A DNA stretch of 64,000 nucleotides from Afipia sp. GAS231 (GTDB lineage: Bacteria; Pseudomonadota; Alphaproteobacteria; Rhizobiales; Xanthobacteraceae): contig NZ_LT629703.1 in NCBI RefSeq assembly GCF_900103365.1, positions 5,070,501 to 5,134,500 on the forward strand. Reading direction: 5' to 3'. The notes below the pieces were generated by a model. It was not told where the DNA came from. It ran no database searches and saw only the letters and a program-made list of their open reading frames with translations. A program made the translations under genes and the position numbers. Shown here one piece after another: positions 54,473-64,000 of the stretch (position 1 is its first letter; every line of letters starts with the position of its first letter).

Positions 54473-55369
54473 ATGTCCCTGCGTTTCGATCTGGTCGACC
54501 TTCAACTCTTCATCGCGGTGGCCGAGACGCGCAGCATCACCAACGGCGCGCAGCGGCTTCATCTGGCGCTGGCGTCGGCCAGTGAGCGGATCAAGGGACT
54601 GGAACAGGCGCTCGGCGTCGTGCTGCTGGTGCGCGGCCGCCGCGGCGTCGAACTGACGCCGGCGGGCGAAAGCCTGCTCGATCATGCCCGGATCGTGATC
54701 CATAATGTCGAGACGTTGCGCGGCGATCTGCTGGCGTTTGCCCGCGGCGTCAAGGCCACCGTGCGCTTCCTCGCCAACACCTCGGGCCTGTCGGAATATC
54801 TGCCGAAGACGCTGGCGGCCTTCCTCGGCCAACACCCGCACATCTCGATCGACGTCGAGGAGCGCGAAAGCGGCGACATCGCCCATGCCATCCTGACCGG
54901 CGCCGCCGATCTTGGCCTCGCCGCCGAGCACGCGCTGCCGGACAATATTGAACGCATCCCGTTCAGCGAAGACCGCTTGGTGCTGGTCACCGCGCGCGGC
55001 GACGAACTGGCGGGCAGGCGGCAGGTCGATTTCAGCGAGGTGGTCGAGCGGGATTTCGTTGGCTTGATCACTTCGAGCGCGCTGCACGCCCATGTCACCG
55101 GCCATGCCGCGCGGCTCGGCGCCCGGCTGCGGTTTCGGGCGCGAATGAACAATTTCGACGCCATCGGCGAGATGGTCGCCGCCGGCATCGGCGTCGCGGT
55201 GATGCCGGAGGTCGCGGCGAAGCGCTGCGCGCGCGCGATGAAGATCAACGTTGTCAGGATCAGGGATCCCTGGGCCAACCGGCGGCTGGCGATTTGCGCC
55301 CGCAGCTTCAAGGCACTGCCGCGGCCGGCGAAACAGCTCGCCGACCATCTGCGTGCGGCCGCACCGTAA
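54473..55369 (+). CDS. LysR-family transcriptional regulator
   Basis: The 298-residue protein starts at the ATG at 54473 behind AAGGAG. The N-terminal helix-turn-helix (FDLVDLQLFIAVAETRSITNGAQRLHLALASASERIKGLEQALGVVLLVRGRRGVELTPAG) is followed by a LysR substrate domain. It is divergent from the TauE gene and convergent with the Bug-type gene; the TauE promoter is the likely target. Confidence 0.88.
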   Translation: MSLRFDLVDLQLFIAVAETRSITNGAQRLHLALASASERIKGLEQALGVVLLVRGRRGVELTPAGESLLDHARIVIHNVETLRGDLLAFARGVKATVRFLANTSGLSEYLPKTLAAFLGQHPHISIDVEERESGDIAHAILTGAADLGLAAEHALPDNIERIPFSEDRLVLVTARGDELAGRRQVDFSEVVERDFVGLITSSALHAHVTGHAARLGARLRFRARMNNFDAIGEMVAAGIGVAVMPEVAAKRCARAMKINVVRIRDPWANRRLAICARSFKALPRPAKQLADHLRAAAP

Positions 55370-55372
55370 CGT

Positions 55373-56344
55373 TTACTTCATCGCCGTCTCAAGCCCTGCC
55401 GCCTTGATGACCCGCGCCCACTTTTGGCTCTCGGCCGTGATGTAATCACGGAAATGCTTCGGCCGGTCACCGGCGACCGTGAGGCCCTGATCGGCCAGTT
55501 TCTGCTTCACCTGCGGATCGTCCATCGCCTGGTTGGCGACGGCATTGAGGATGTTGACGATATTTTCAGGCGTCCCGCCCGGGGCGATCATGCCGTACCA
55601 GTTCTGGATCAGGAGATCCGGCATGCCGACCTCGGCGGTGGTCGGCACGTCGGGCGCGGTCGGCGCGCGTTCGGGCGCACCGAGCGCAATGGGGCGCAGG
55701 CTGCCGGCCTTGATGTGCGGCAAGATCACCGGCAGGTCGAGGAACGCCATTTGCACCTGCTGGCCGAGCAGATCGTTGATGGCGGGCGCGGCACCCCGAT
55801 AGGGGATGTGGACGATGTCGATGTTGGCCGTCAGCTTGAGCAGTTCGCCGGCCAGATGCGGCAGGCCGCCGACGCCGGCGGACGCGAAATTGAGCTTTCC
55901 GGGTTGGGCTTTGGCGAGCGCGACCAGCTCGTCCATGTTTTTGGCGGGAACGTTGCTGGCAACGACCAGCATCTCCGGCACCGTCGTCACCAGGGTGATC
56001 GGCGCGAAATCCGTATTGACGTTATACGGCACCCTTTCCATGGTCGGGTTGATCACGAGCGAACTCGCGCTCACGATTCCGATCGTGTAGCCGTCGGGTG
56101 CCGCCTTCGCGACCGCATCGGTGCCGAGCACGCCGCCCTGGCCGCCGCGGTTGTCGATAATGATCGGTTGCTTGGTGATCTCCGACATTCGCTGGCCGAC
56201 CACGCGCGCGATGATGTCGTTGGGTCCGCCGGCCGGGAACGGCACGATCAGTTTGATCGGCTTGGTCGGAAAATCCTGCGCTGCGGCCAGCGCCGGCAAC
56301 AGCACAAGCGACAATCCGGCCGCCAGTGCCCCCAAAATCCTCAT
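55373..56344 (-). CDS. Bug-family (TctC-type) periplasmic binding protein
   Basis: The 323-residue product starts at the ATG at 56344 behind GGGAGG with a signal peptide (MRILGALAAGLSLVLLPALAAA). QDFPTKPIKLIVPFPAGGPNDIIAR at the mature N-terminus, DNRGGQGGVLGTDAVAKAAPDGYTIG and PHLAGELLKL are diagnostic of the Bug family, which binds carboxylates such as citrate or nicotinate. No TctA/TctB permease is adjacent, so it is an orphan receptor in this window. It is three bases from the stop of the convergent LysR gene. Confidence 0.88.
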   Translation of the reverse strand: MRILGALAAGLSLVLLPALAAAQDFPTKPIKLIVPFPAGGPNDIIARVVGQRMSEITKQPIIIDNRGGQGGVLGTDAVAKAAPDGYTIGIVSASSLVINPTMERVPYNVNTDFAPITLVTTVPEMLVVASNVPAKNMDELVALAKAQPGKLNFASAGVGGLPHLAGELLKLTANIDIVHIPYRGAAPAINDLLGQQVQMAFLDLPVILPHIKAGSLRPIALGAPERAPTAPDVPTTAEVGMPDLLIQNWYGMIAPGGTPENIVNILNAVANQAMDDPQVKQKLADQGLTVAGDRPKHFRDYITAESQKWARVIKAAGLETAMK

Positions 56345-56429
56345 GCAAGCCTCCCTGCGCAGATGTCTGATGCGTCTGTCGCGTCGATGTCTGTATAGCA
56401 AATTTCAGCCGATGGGTTGCGTCATCTCG

Positions 56430-56960
56430 CTAATCGCGCAGGAGTTCATCGGTTGCAGCGAGCCGGACCGGCTTTGGCGTGATGAGGTTGCTCCAGACCC
56501 AATGATGATGGCGCATGACGCCGATCGCGTCGAGATGCGGGCGGTCGCTCAGCGTATGGGCGTCGGTCACCACGACGACGTTGTGATGGCGGGAGACCGC
56601 CGACCGGATGGTCGCATCGATGCACAGATCGGTGGCCCAACCGGTCACCAGGACCCGATCCGGCGCGATGGCGTCGAGGCGGGCCTGCAGGTCGGCGCCG
56701 GCGAACGGATCGTTCATGGTCTTTTGAACGACGATGTCGGCTGGATCGCGAACCAGTTCGGGAAGCAGCGCCCAGCCCGGCCTTTGCGGCTCGAAGTCGT
56801 CGCCCTTGTCGCCGCAGTGCTGAACGAAGATGACCGTGCCGGATTGGTTGCGAACCCGGGCGGCGAGCCGATTGATGCGATCGATGACGCCGGGCAGGTC
56901 GTGTTTGGGGGCGCCGCTGAGAAGCCCGACCTGCATATCGACGACGAGCATTGCGTCCAT
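56430..56960 (-). CDS. Isochorismatase-family cysteine hydrolase
   Basis: The 176-residue protein has the catalytic triad of the family: Asp in MLVVDMQVG (about residue 8), Lys in VVQKTMNDPF (about 79) and Cys in VTGWATDLCIDATIRSA (about 113). It hydrolyses amide or ether bonds of small molecules; the substrate is not known. The gene lies upstream of the Bug protein and downstream of hisN, all on the minus strand. Confidence 0.85.
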   Translation of the reverse strand: MDAMLVVDMQVGLLSGAPKHDLPGVIDRINRLAARVRNQSGTVIFVQHCGDKGDDFEPQRPGWALLPELVRDPADIVVQKTMNDPFAGADLQARLDAIAPDRVLVTGWATDLCIDATIRSAVSRHHNVVVVTDAHTLSDRPHLDAIGVMRHHHWVWSNLITPKPVRLAATDELLRD

Positions 56961-56984
56961 CGGGTACCTGTTTGGTCGGGGGCC

Positions 56985-57764
56985 CTAGCTATTGAGCAGT
57001 TTCAGCGCTGCCTCGTGCACGCGGGCGTCGCCGGCGGCGACGATGCGGCCGCCGTTCTGGGCGGGCTTGCCTTCCCAGTTGGTGACGACGCCACCGGCGC
57101 CGGTGATGATCGGGATCAGGGCTGCGATGTCATAGGGCTTCAGTTCGGTTTCGACCACGAGGTCGAGGTGGCCGGCTGCCAGCATGCAGTAGGAGTAGCA
57201 ATCGCCGCCGTAGCGCGACAGCCGCACTTCTTTTTCGATGCGGCCGAAAACCTCGCGGTCGGCGGCGTTCATCAATAGCGGGCTGGTGGTGTAGGAGGTC
57301 GCTTCCTTCAGCGAGGCGCAGCGCCGCACCGACAATTTTCGTTCGCCCGACGGTCCGGAATAATGCGCCGAGCCAGAGTCGCCGTAAAAGCGCTCGCCGA
57401 TATAGGGTTGGTGCATCATGCCGAACACCGGCGTGCTCTTGTGCAGCAGTGCGATCAGTGTGCCCCAGATCGGAAAGCCCGCGATGAAGGATTTGGTGCC
57501 GTCGATCGGATCGAGCACCCAGACATACTCTGCATCCTCGCGCTCGCTGCCGAATTCCTCGCCGACGATGCCGTGCTGGGGAAAGTTGGCCTTGATCAGG
57601 CGGCGCATGACGGCTTCGGCGGCGCGGTCGGCCTCCGTGACAGGATCGAAATCGCTGGTGCTCTTGTTGTCGACCAGGAGCGAAGTCCGGAAAAACGGCA
57701 AAATGGTTTCGCCGGAGGAGGTGGCAAGGCGGCCGATGAAGGCTGTAAAATCGATGACCGTCAC
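56985..57764 (-). CDS. hisN: Histidinol-phosphatase, inositol monophosphatase family
   Basis: The 259-residue enzyme starts at GTG 57764. Metal-site residues are in GIVGEEFGSE (about residues 66-75) and WVLDPIDGTKSFIAGFPIWGTLIAL (about 82-106), and the late Asp in ELKPYDIAALIPIITGAGGVVTNWEG. The last block and the overall similarity to actinobacterial/alphaproteobacterial HisN support histidinol phosphate as substrate, rather than inositol phosphate. Confidence 0.85.
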   Translation of the reverse strand: MTVIDFTAFIGRLATSSGETILPFFRTSLLVDNKSTSDFDPVTEADRAAEAVMRRLIKANFPQHGIVGEEFGSEREDAEYVWVLDPIDGTKSFIAGFPIWGTLIALLHKSTPVFGMMHQPYIGERFYGDSGSAHYSGPSGERKLSVRRCASLKEATSYTTSPLLMNAADREVFGRIEKEVRLSRYGGDCYSYCMLAAGHLDLVVETELKPYDIAALIPIITGAGGVVTNWEGKPAQNGGRIVAAGDARVHEAALKLLNS

Positions 57765-58096
57765 GGCTGATCCCTGGAAAAGCGCGGGGGGCCCGCGCGC
57801 GCGAATTCTCGTTCTTGCCTAGCTCAATCCTGCGGCGTGCGCACGAATAACGGTGCGTTTTCCCACCCCCATCGGGGATGTCTGGCTTTCGAATCAGCTT
57901 CGCTTTGGCGTTTATTTTCAGTGACTCCGTCAATCACGAAAGCGAGATGTCTGTGGATCATGGCTGATCTGCAACACCCGCGGGGCGACAAATGTGAAAA
58001 TAAGTATTTGAAAATACTAAAGAAAATATCATTTAGCCGACCTGTTGCATATTCGCCAGCCCGGCCAGGAATGCGCAGCAAATGTTTCGAAAACTC
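57765..58096. other. Intergenic region without a recognised gene
   Basis: This AT-richer stretch between hisN and the small RNA shows no convincing gene. The segment around 57990-58030 (AAATAAGTATTTGAAAATAC) is the most AT-rich of the area. Confidence 0.5.
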
Positions 58097-58125
58097 TTGC
58101 GTTTTGTGCAGCGCGGTCGCATATT
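58097..58125 (+). promoter_or_regulatory. Promoter of the candidate small RNA
   Basis: TTGCGT (58097-58102) and CATATT (58120-58125) are separated by 17 bases, a good match to a housekeeping promoter. The predicted start is near 58131-58133. Confidence 0.55.
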
Positions 58126-58130
58126 GTTGC

Positions 58131-58219
58131 GGTGCGGTAGCGCCTCGCGCTATCGCTGCCCTCCTTGGGCGTTTCCTCCCTAGACTTGGGCCGCTTGTTC
58201 ATTCAAGCGGCCCTTTTTT
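58131..58219 (+). ncRNA. Candidate trans-acting small RNA with CCUCC motifs
   Basis: The unit has a promoter and a strong terminator about 90 bases apart and no reading frame. Hairpin 1 (58136-58154) has stem GGTAGCGC/GCGCTATC with loop CTC. Hairpin 2 (58158-58170) is GCCC-TCCTT-GGGC. An unpaired GTTTCCTCCC follows (58171-58180), then the terminator. Exposed UCCUCC-type segments can pair with Shine-Dalgarno sequences. GTTTCCTCCC differs by one base from the CUUUCCUCCC motif of the cuckoo-type small RNAs known in alphaproteobacteria. Confidence 0.65.
58188..58219 (+). terminator. Rho-independent terminator of the small RNA
   Basis: A perfect 10-bp stem, GGGCCGCTTG (58188-58197) with CAAGCGGCCC (58204-58213), loop TTCATT, is followed by six T. 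Confidence 0.92.
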
Positions 58220-58232
58220 CTTTGGGCTAGTT

Positions 58233-58339
58233 GTCATTCCGGGGCGCGCGTAGCGCGAACCTCAGATGCGCAATGTCGAGGTTCCCCGATGCGCAATTGC
58301 GCATCTAAGGTTCGATGCTTCGCATCGCTCCGGAACGAC
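58233..58339. repeat. Palindromic intergenic repeat, family 1 (copy 4)
   Basis: GTCATTCCGGGGCGC and CGATGCTTCGCATCG with CGGAACGAC are the inverted arms; GATGCGCAATTGCGCATC is an inner perfect palindrome (58288-58305). Confidence 0.82.
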
Positions 58340-58351
58340 GACCAAGAGTCT

Positions 58352-59239
58352 CTACTCCGCGGCGGCCTGGAACGGGCCGAGATCGCCGAGCGGAACTTTT
58401 GCCAGCGCGTCGGCCAGTGTGGTGAAATCGGCGGCCACCTGCGCAAAGCGCGCCGATCGTTCGCGGCGACGTTCATCCATATAGATCGCGCGGTTGAGTT
58501 CGAGTTGCACGGTGTGCAATCCGCTCGCCGGGTTGCCGTAATGCTCGGTGATGAAGCCGCCGGCATAGGGCTTGTTTCGCCCGATCGAATAGCCAAGCCC
58601 GCTCATGATTTCCTCGACGAGGTCAGGCAGCACGCTGGCGCAACTGGTGCCGTAGCGGTCGCCGATCACGATATCGGGCCGCCGCGGTTCGTCGCGCGAC
58701 ACGCCGACCGACGGCATCGAATGACAATCCATCAGGATCACGGTGCCGAACGCCTGGTGGGCCTTGTTGATCAGCCGCCTCAGCGCGCGGTGATAGGGCT
58801 TGTAGAGCGCCTCGATCCGTCCCAGCGCCTCGTCGACATTGATCCGCTCGCGGTAGATTTCCTGCCCGTCACCGACCACGCGCGGGATGGTGCCCAGCCC
58901 GCCGGCGACCCGCATCGAGCGGGTGTTGGCAAAGCTCGGCAGCCGGCCGTTGAACATGCGCGGATCGAGTTCATAGGGCTCCCGGTTCACGTCGACATAG
59001 GAGCGCGGGAAATTGACCCGCACGGTCGGAAAACCGCGGTCGGAGAGATCGGCGATCAGCTCGTCCATGAAGGAATCCTCGGAGCGGCGCAGGCTCGCGA
59101 GGTCGATGCGGGAAGCGTTGAGAAAATCCGGCGGATAGACCGAGCCGGAATGCGGTGAGTTGAAGATGATCGGCGCCCGCCAGTCGGCCGGCTCCATGAT
59201 CTCGAACGGAGGCGATAATTCACCTTCAAACTGGGTCAT
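58352..59239 (-). CDS. N-formylglutamate amidohydrolase family protein
   Basis: The 295-residue product belongs to the FGase family, which in histidine breakdown releases formate and glutamate. FNSPHSGSVYP (about residues 26-36), DCHSMPS (about 170) and GFITEHYG are the conserved blocks with likely zinc-binding His and Asp. No hut genes are adjacent, so histidine use is not shown by context; cleavage of other N-formyl compounds is possible. Confidence 0.87.
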   Translation of the reverse strand: MTQFEGELSPPFEIMEPADWRAPIIFNSPHSGSVYPPDFLNASRIDLASLRRSEDSFMDELIADLSDRGFPTVRVNFPRSYVDVNREPYELDPRMFNGRLPSFANTRSMRVAGGLGTIPRVVGDGQEIYRERINVDEALGRIEALYKPYHRALRRLINKAHQAFGTVILMDCHSMPSVGVSRDEPRRPDIVIGDRYGTSCASVLPDLVEEIMSGLGYSIGRNKPYAGGFITEHYGNPASGLHTVQLELNRAIYMDERRRERSARFAQVAADFTTLADALAKVPLGDLGPFQAAAE

Positions 59240-59569
59240 CGCCGGGCGCTATCCCTGAGATCCGCATTTCCCTGAGCTTAATCGACAAACCAGCCGATTC
59301 TGCCGGAAAACGGAAGTTTTATGTGGGCGGCATTGTCGGTAATCGCAATCATTCTGCCAAGCGAAAAAAGCCGCAAAGCTGTTGGAACAGGTCTCAAACG
59401 CGCCAAACCGCCCGCCAATGTTGATCTCAGGTGCATTCGGGTACAGAAATAGCCGCTCGCGCCATCCTCTGCGTGCCGCCCCTTCACCCGATATTTACCG
59501 TCTGTCGGGCTTAGTGGGCGGAGCGATCTTCCAGCCGGATTCGACGACAGTCAGAGTAGTCAGAGTACC
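59240..59569. other. Interval between the amidohydrolase gene and cpdR, no gene seen
   Basis: About 330 bases without a credible gene. I looked for a CtrA-type site (TTAA-N7-TTAA) upstream of cpdR and did not find one. The cpdR promoter must lie here, but no consensus boxes stand out. Confidence 0.5.
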
Positions 59570-59929
59570 ATGCATAAAATCCTTCTCGCCGAAGACGACA
59601 ACGACATGCGCCGCTTCCTGGTGAAGGCGCTGGAAAACGCCGGATTTCAGGTCTCGCCCCACGACAACGGCATGTCGGCCTATCAACGGCTGCGGGAGGA
59701 GCCGTTCGAGATGCTGCTGACCGACATCGTGATGCCGGAAATGGACGGCATCGAGCTGGCGCGCCGCGCCTCGGAACTCGATCCAGACATCAAGATCATG
59801 TTCATCACCGGCTTTGCCGCAGTCGCCCTGAACTCCGATTCGGATGCGCCGAAGAACGCCAAGGTGCTGGCCAAGCCCGTCCACCTCCGCGAATTGGTCA
59901 GCGAAGTGAACAAGATGCTGGCGGCCTGA
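59570..59929 (+). CDS. cpdR: Single-domain response regulator CpdR
   Basis: The 119-residue receiver domain has the acidic pocket in LLAEDDNDMRRFLVKALENAG (about residues 5-25), the phosphoacceptor Asp in LLTDIVMPEMDGIEL (about 52) and the Lys in KVLAKPVHLREL (about 102). The sequence and length match CpdR, which in Caulobacter, when unphosphorylated, directs ClpXP to degrade CtrA and other cell-cycle proteins. No output domain is present. Confidence 0.92.
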   Translation: MHKILLAEDDNDMRRFLVKALENAGFQVSPHDNGMSAYQRLREEPFEMLLTDIVMPEMDGIELARRASELDPDIKIMFITGFAAVALNSDSDAPKNAKVLAKPVHLRELVSEVNKMLAA

Positions 59930-60067
59930 TTCGGCGCCATTTCGGGTCGAAAACACTGCAGAAATTAGCTCCAAGCGTCCTTGCCGGGGCGCTTTGGAGC
60001 CGATATACGGACCCGACCCAATACGGACTAATAGCTAGGTTGGGATGACCAAGGTCATCCTGGGCTA

Positions 60068-60142
60068 GGGCGCGTAGCTCAGCGGGAGAGCACTACCTTG
60101 ACATGGTAGGGGTCACAGGTTCGATCCCTGTCGCGCCCACCA
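60068..60142 (+). tRNA. tRNA-Val (GAC)
   Basis: The acceptor stem GGGCGCG pairs with CGCGCCC, the anticodon stem CTACC/GGTAG encloses TTGACAT with anticodon GAC, and the T-arm is ACAGGTTCGATCCCTGT. CCA is encoded at 60140-60142. The 75-base length is normal. Confidence 0.95.
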
Positions 60143-60338
60143 CGCTTCGCCCTGACGGGCTACGCGTGGCGCAGCCACGCAAGAGACCGCCAGGACGAGG
60201 CGTGTCCGGCGTAGCTGTAGCGAAGCGAAAGCGTAGACGGACTTCCTCAGCCGAAGCCACTTGGCGAAAGCGGGCTTTCGGCCGCGAGCTACGGCTCGGC
60301 AAGTCACGCATTGATCCCAAAGATCGACGCCCTGGACG
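60143..60338. other. Palindrome-rich interval between tRNA-Val and gguB
   Basis: It contains CGTGGCGCAGCCACG (60165-60179) and GCGAAAGCGGGCTTTCGGC (about 60263-60281) hairpins and no gene. It may include the transcript end of gguB (minus strand). Confidence 0.5.
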
Positions 60339-61561
60339 CTATCCCTTGTTCTTCTGGTAGCCGTCGACATAGACCGCCGCCAGCAGCACCAGTCCCTTGA
60401 CGACGTATTGCCAGTAGATCCCGATGCCGAGGATCGACATGCCGTTGTTCATCACGCCCATGACGAAGGCGCCGATCACGACCCCCATCACCTTGCCGAC
60501 GCCGCCGGAAGCGGAGGCGCCGCCGATGAAGCAGGCCGCGATGACGTCGAGTTCGAAGGAATTGCCGGCGCTCGGCGTTGCCGAGTTCAATCGTGCCGCG
60601 ACGATCAACCCGGCAAGGCCGGCCAGCGCGCCCATATTGACGAAGGTCAGGAAGATCAGCCGCTCGGTCCGGATGCCGGAGAGCTGCGCCGCCATCCGGT
60701 TGCCGCCGAGCGCATAGATGCGGCGTCCGATCGTCATGCGCTGCGTCACGAACATATAAAGCAGGATCAGCGCGCTCATGATGATCAGCACATTGGGCAG
60801 GCCGCGATAGGAGGCCAGCAGATAGCAAAATGCAACGATGAGAATGGCGAACACGGCGTTCTTGGCGATGAACAGCGCCAGCGGTTCGGTCTCCATCGTA
60901 TGCGCCCTGGCCCGGCGCCAGCGGCGCGCGCTGGTGAAGATCAGCAAGGCGGCGCCGACGAGGCCGATCAGCATCGAGGTCCAGCGGAAGTTGGCGCCCA
61001 AGGCGTCGCCGAACAGCGCCAGCAGCGGCGCGCTGACGAAATCAGGGATGAAGCCGGAGCTGATGCTCTGGAAATCCTTCGGGAACGGACCGACGAACTG
61101 GCCGAGCAGGATGTTGCCGGTGAGCCCGCGAAACACCAGCATGCCGCCGAGCGTCACGATGAAGGACGGAATTCTGGCGTAGGCAACGAAATAGCCCTGC
61201 GCCGCGCCGATCAGGCCGCCGGCCACCAGCGAAATGCCGACCACCGGAACCCACGGGATCTTGTAATCGACCATCATGGTCGCGGCGATGGCGCCGACAA
61301 AGCCGACGATCGAACCGACCGACAGGTCAATGTTGCCGCCGACGATGATCAAGAGCATGCCGAGCGCCATGATCACGATATAGCTGTTCTGCAGAATCAG
61401 GTTGGTGATGTTGACCGGCGCCAGCAGCACACCGTTGGTCAGATATTGGAACAGCGCCATGATCACCAGCAATGAACCGAGCAGGCCGTAGTCGCGCAAA
61501 TTGCTGGTCCAGACGCCGGCGCCGTTGGTATTGTTGCCGGAATTTTTGGCCGCGTCCTGTT

Positions 61562-61565
<4 letters not shown>
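60339..61565 (-). CDS. gguB: Sugar ABC transporter permease GguB/MmsB
   Basis: The 408-residue membrane protein has about ten hydrophobic segments. [23 protein letters not shown] (about residues 74-96) and [19 protein letters not shown] are signatures of ribose/xylose-type (RbsC) permeases. Size above 400 and the gguA-gguB order match the ChvE-MmsAB multiple-sugar system. Its ATG overlaps the gguA stop (ATGA). Confidence 0.87.
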
Positions 61566-63097
<1,532 letters not shown>

Positions 63098-63137
63098 TGC
63101 CGACCCGTCAACCCGACCACAACGATTTCCTCAGCGC

Positions 63138-64000
63138 TCACTTGAACTGGTCATCCTTGTAATAGCCGGTGTCGATCAGTGCGGTCTTCCAGTTATCGAG
63201 ATCGACCGCCACCGGCTTCAGCAGATAGGACGGAACCACCTTGACGCCGTTGTTATAGGTCTTGGTGTCGTTGATCTCCGGCTGGCCGCCGGACAGCACC
63301 GCGTCGACCATGCCGGCTGCAATCTTGGCAAGGTCACGGGTGTCCTTGAAGATCGTCGAATACTGCTCGTGATTGACGATGGATTTGACCGACGGCACCT
63401 CGGCATCCTGGCCCGAGATCACAGGCATCGGCATTTCCTTGGAACCGTAACCGACGCCCCTGAGTGCTGCAATAATGCCGATGCTCAGCCCGTCATAGGG
63501 CGACAGCACCGCGTCGACATGCTTAGAGGTGTAGAACGCGCTGAGCAGGTTTTCCATGCGGGCCTGGGCGACGGAGGCTTCCCAGCGCAAGGTCGACACC
63601 TTGTCCATCCCGACCTGTTTGCTCTGCACCACGAGCTTGCCGCCGTCGATATAGGGTTTCAGCACCGACATCGCGCCGTCGTAGAAGAAGAAGGCGTTGT
63701 TGTCGTCGGGCGAGCCGCCGAACAGCTCGATGTTGAACGGGCCCTTGCCCTCCTTCAAGCCAAGTCCCTTTTCGATGCTGGCCGCCTGCAGCACGCCGAC
63801 CTGGAAATTGTCGAAGGTGGCGTAGTAGTCGACATTGGCCGAACCGCGAATCAGGCGGTCGTAGGAAATCACTTTGGTGCCGGCATCGGCCGCGCGCTGC
63901 AGCGCGTCGGACAAAGTGGTGCCGTCGATCGCGGCGATCACCAGCGCCTTCTCCTTCTTGGTGATCATGTTCTCGATCTGCGCGAGCTGGTTGGGAATGT
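63138..64000 (-). CDS. chvE: Periplasmic multiple-sugar-binding protein ChvE (5' end missing)
   Basis: The open frame runs past base 64000, so the signal peptide and first part are outside the window; 286 codons are visible. [29 protein letters not shown], the first visible part, and the closing [25 protein letters not shown] match ChvE-type sugar-binding proteins, which in Agrobacterium also signal plant sugars to VirA. It is the first gene of chvE-gguA-gguB, 40 bases before gguA. Confidence 0.9.
   Translation of the reverse strand, partial: IPNQLAQIENMITKKEKALVIAAIDGTTLSDALQRAADAGTKVISYDRLIRGSANVDYYATFDNFQVGVLQAASIEKGLGLKEGKGPFNIELFGGSPDDNNAFFFYDGAMSVLKPYIDGGKLVVQSKQVGMDKVSTLRWEASVAQARMENLLSAFYTSKHVDAVLSPYDGLSIGIIAALRGVGYGSKEMPMPVISGQDAEVPSVKSIVNHEQYSTIFKDTRDLAKIAAGMVDAVLSGGQPEINDTKTYNNGVKVVPSYLLKPVAVDLDNWKTALIDTGYYKDDQFK

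Noticed and set aside
57824..58253. Short frames on both strands near the small RNA
   Set aside because: They cross the promoter and terminator of the small RNA and have no ribosome site or coherent protein features.
59278..59487. 69-codon minus-strand frame upstream of cpdR
   Set aside because: No motif, no start context; position fits a promoter region.
60408..61475. 355-codon plus-strand frame opposite gguB
   Set aside because: It is rich in Asp, His, Arg and Gln, the typical complement of hydrophobic permease codons.

Overview
The window is high-GC DNA from an alphaproteobacterium of the Rhizobiales, most likely Bradyrhizobium or a close relative in the Nitrobacteraceae. The basis is the gene content (CpdR, homospermidine synthase with an alphaproteobacterial type ornithine decarboxylase, chvE-gguAB, Bug-type binding protein, a ROSE-like heat-shock leader) and the many palindromic intergenic repeats. 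This is an inference from recognised proteins; no database search was run. Most of the window is chromosomal housekeeping and metabolism, with two IS110-family insertion sequences as the clear mobile DNA.

Layout: 1-4545 holds a partial acetyltransferase, a secreted caspase-like protein, two paralogous secreted proteins, Fe/Mn superoxide dismutase and the fluoride channel CrcB. 4692-10678 is a metal region: two half-size permeases, then a perfect Zur-type palindrome driving a His-rich membrane peptide and znuC-znuB-znuA, followed by a CobW-type GTPase and a WD40 protein. 10770-18809 holds an MgtC-like protein, an intradiol ring-cleavage dioxygenase, a complete branched-chain amino acid type ABC transporter and an acetoacetate decarboxylase-like protein. 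18904-24268 is a polyamine block read leftward (ornithine decarboxylase with a long structured leader, GNAT, RidA, homospermidine synthase). 24456-29398 has an M3 oligopeptidase, a DUF1007/NicO nickel-cobalt exporter pair and TenA.

29399-31500 is a repeat-rich zone carrying the first IS110 element. 31510-39462 holds a MAPEG protein, ferrochelatase, the SPFH/NfeD pair, an HxlR regulator facing a carboxymuconolactone decarboxylase-like gene, KdsD, an outer-membrane beta-barrel and a DUF559 endonuclease cassette. 39602-45934 is gltBD. 46433-52705 contains a secreted protein, the second IS110 element (inserted into a palindromic repeat), Hsp20 with a ROSE-like thermometer, a lysophospholipase-like hydrolase and a TPR-adenylate cyclase. 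52915-59929 holds exporters, a LysR regulator, a Bug binding protein, an isochorismatase-like hydrolase, HisN, a candidate small RNA, an N-formylglutamate amidohydrolase and CpdR. The end has tRNA-Val(GAC) and the sugar transporter gguB-gguA-chvE, cut by the window edge.

The strongest unusual signals are: (i) both IS110 elements have a structured upstream region whose short segments match, base for base, their own insertion flanks and their own right ends, as expected for bridge RNAs; (ii) a compact small-RNA transcription unit at about 58131-58219 with several CCUCC-type anti-Shine-Dalgarno segments; (iii) a DUF559 nuclease gene flanked by 71-bp near-identical inverted repeats; (iv) a ROSE-like thermometer, an ornithine decarboxylase leader, a Zur operator fused to a probably leaderless start, and paired HxlR-type operators; (v) a palindromic repeat that is read through in frame at the start of the NicO exporter.
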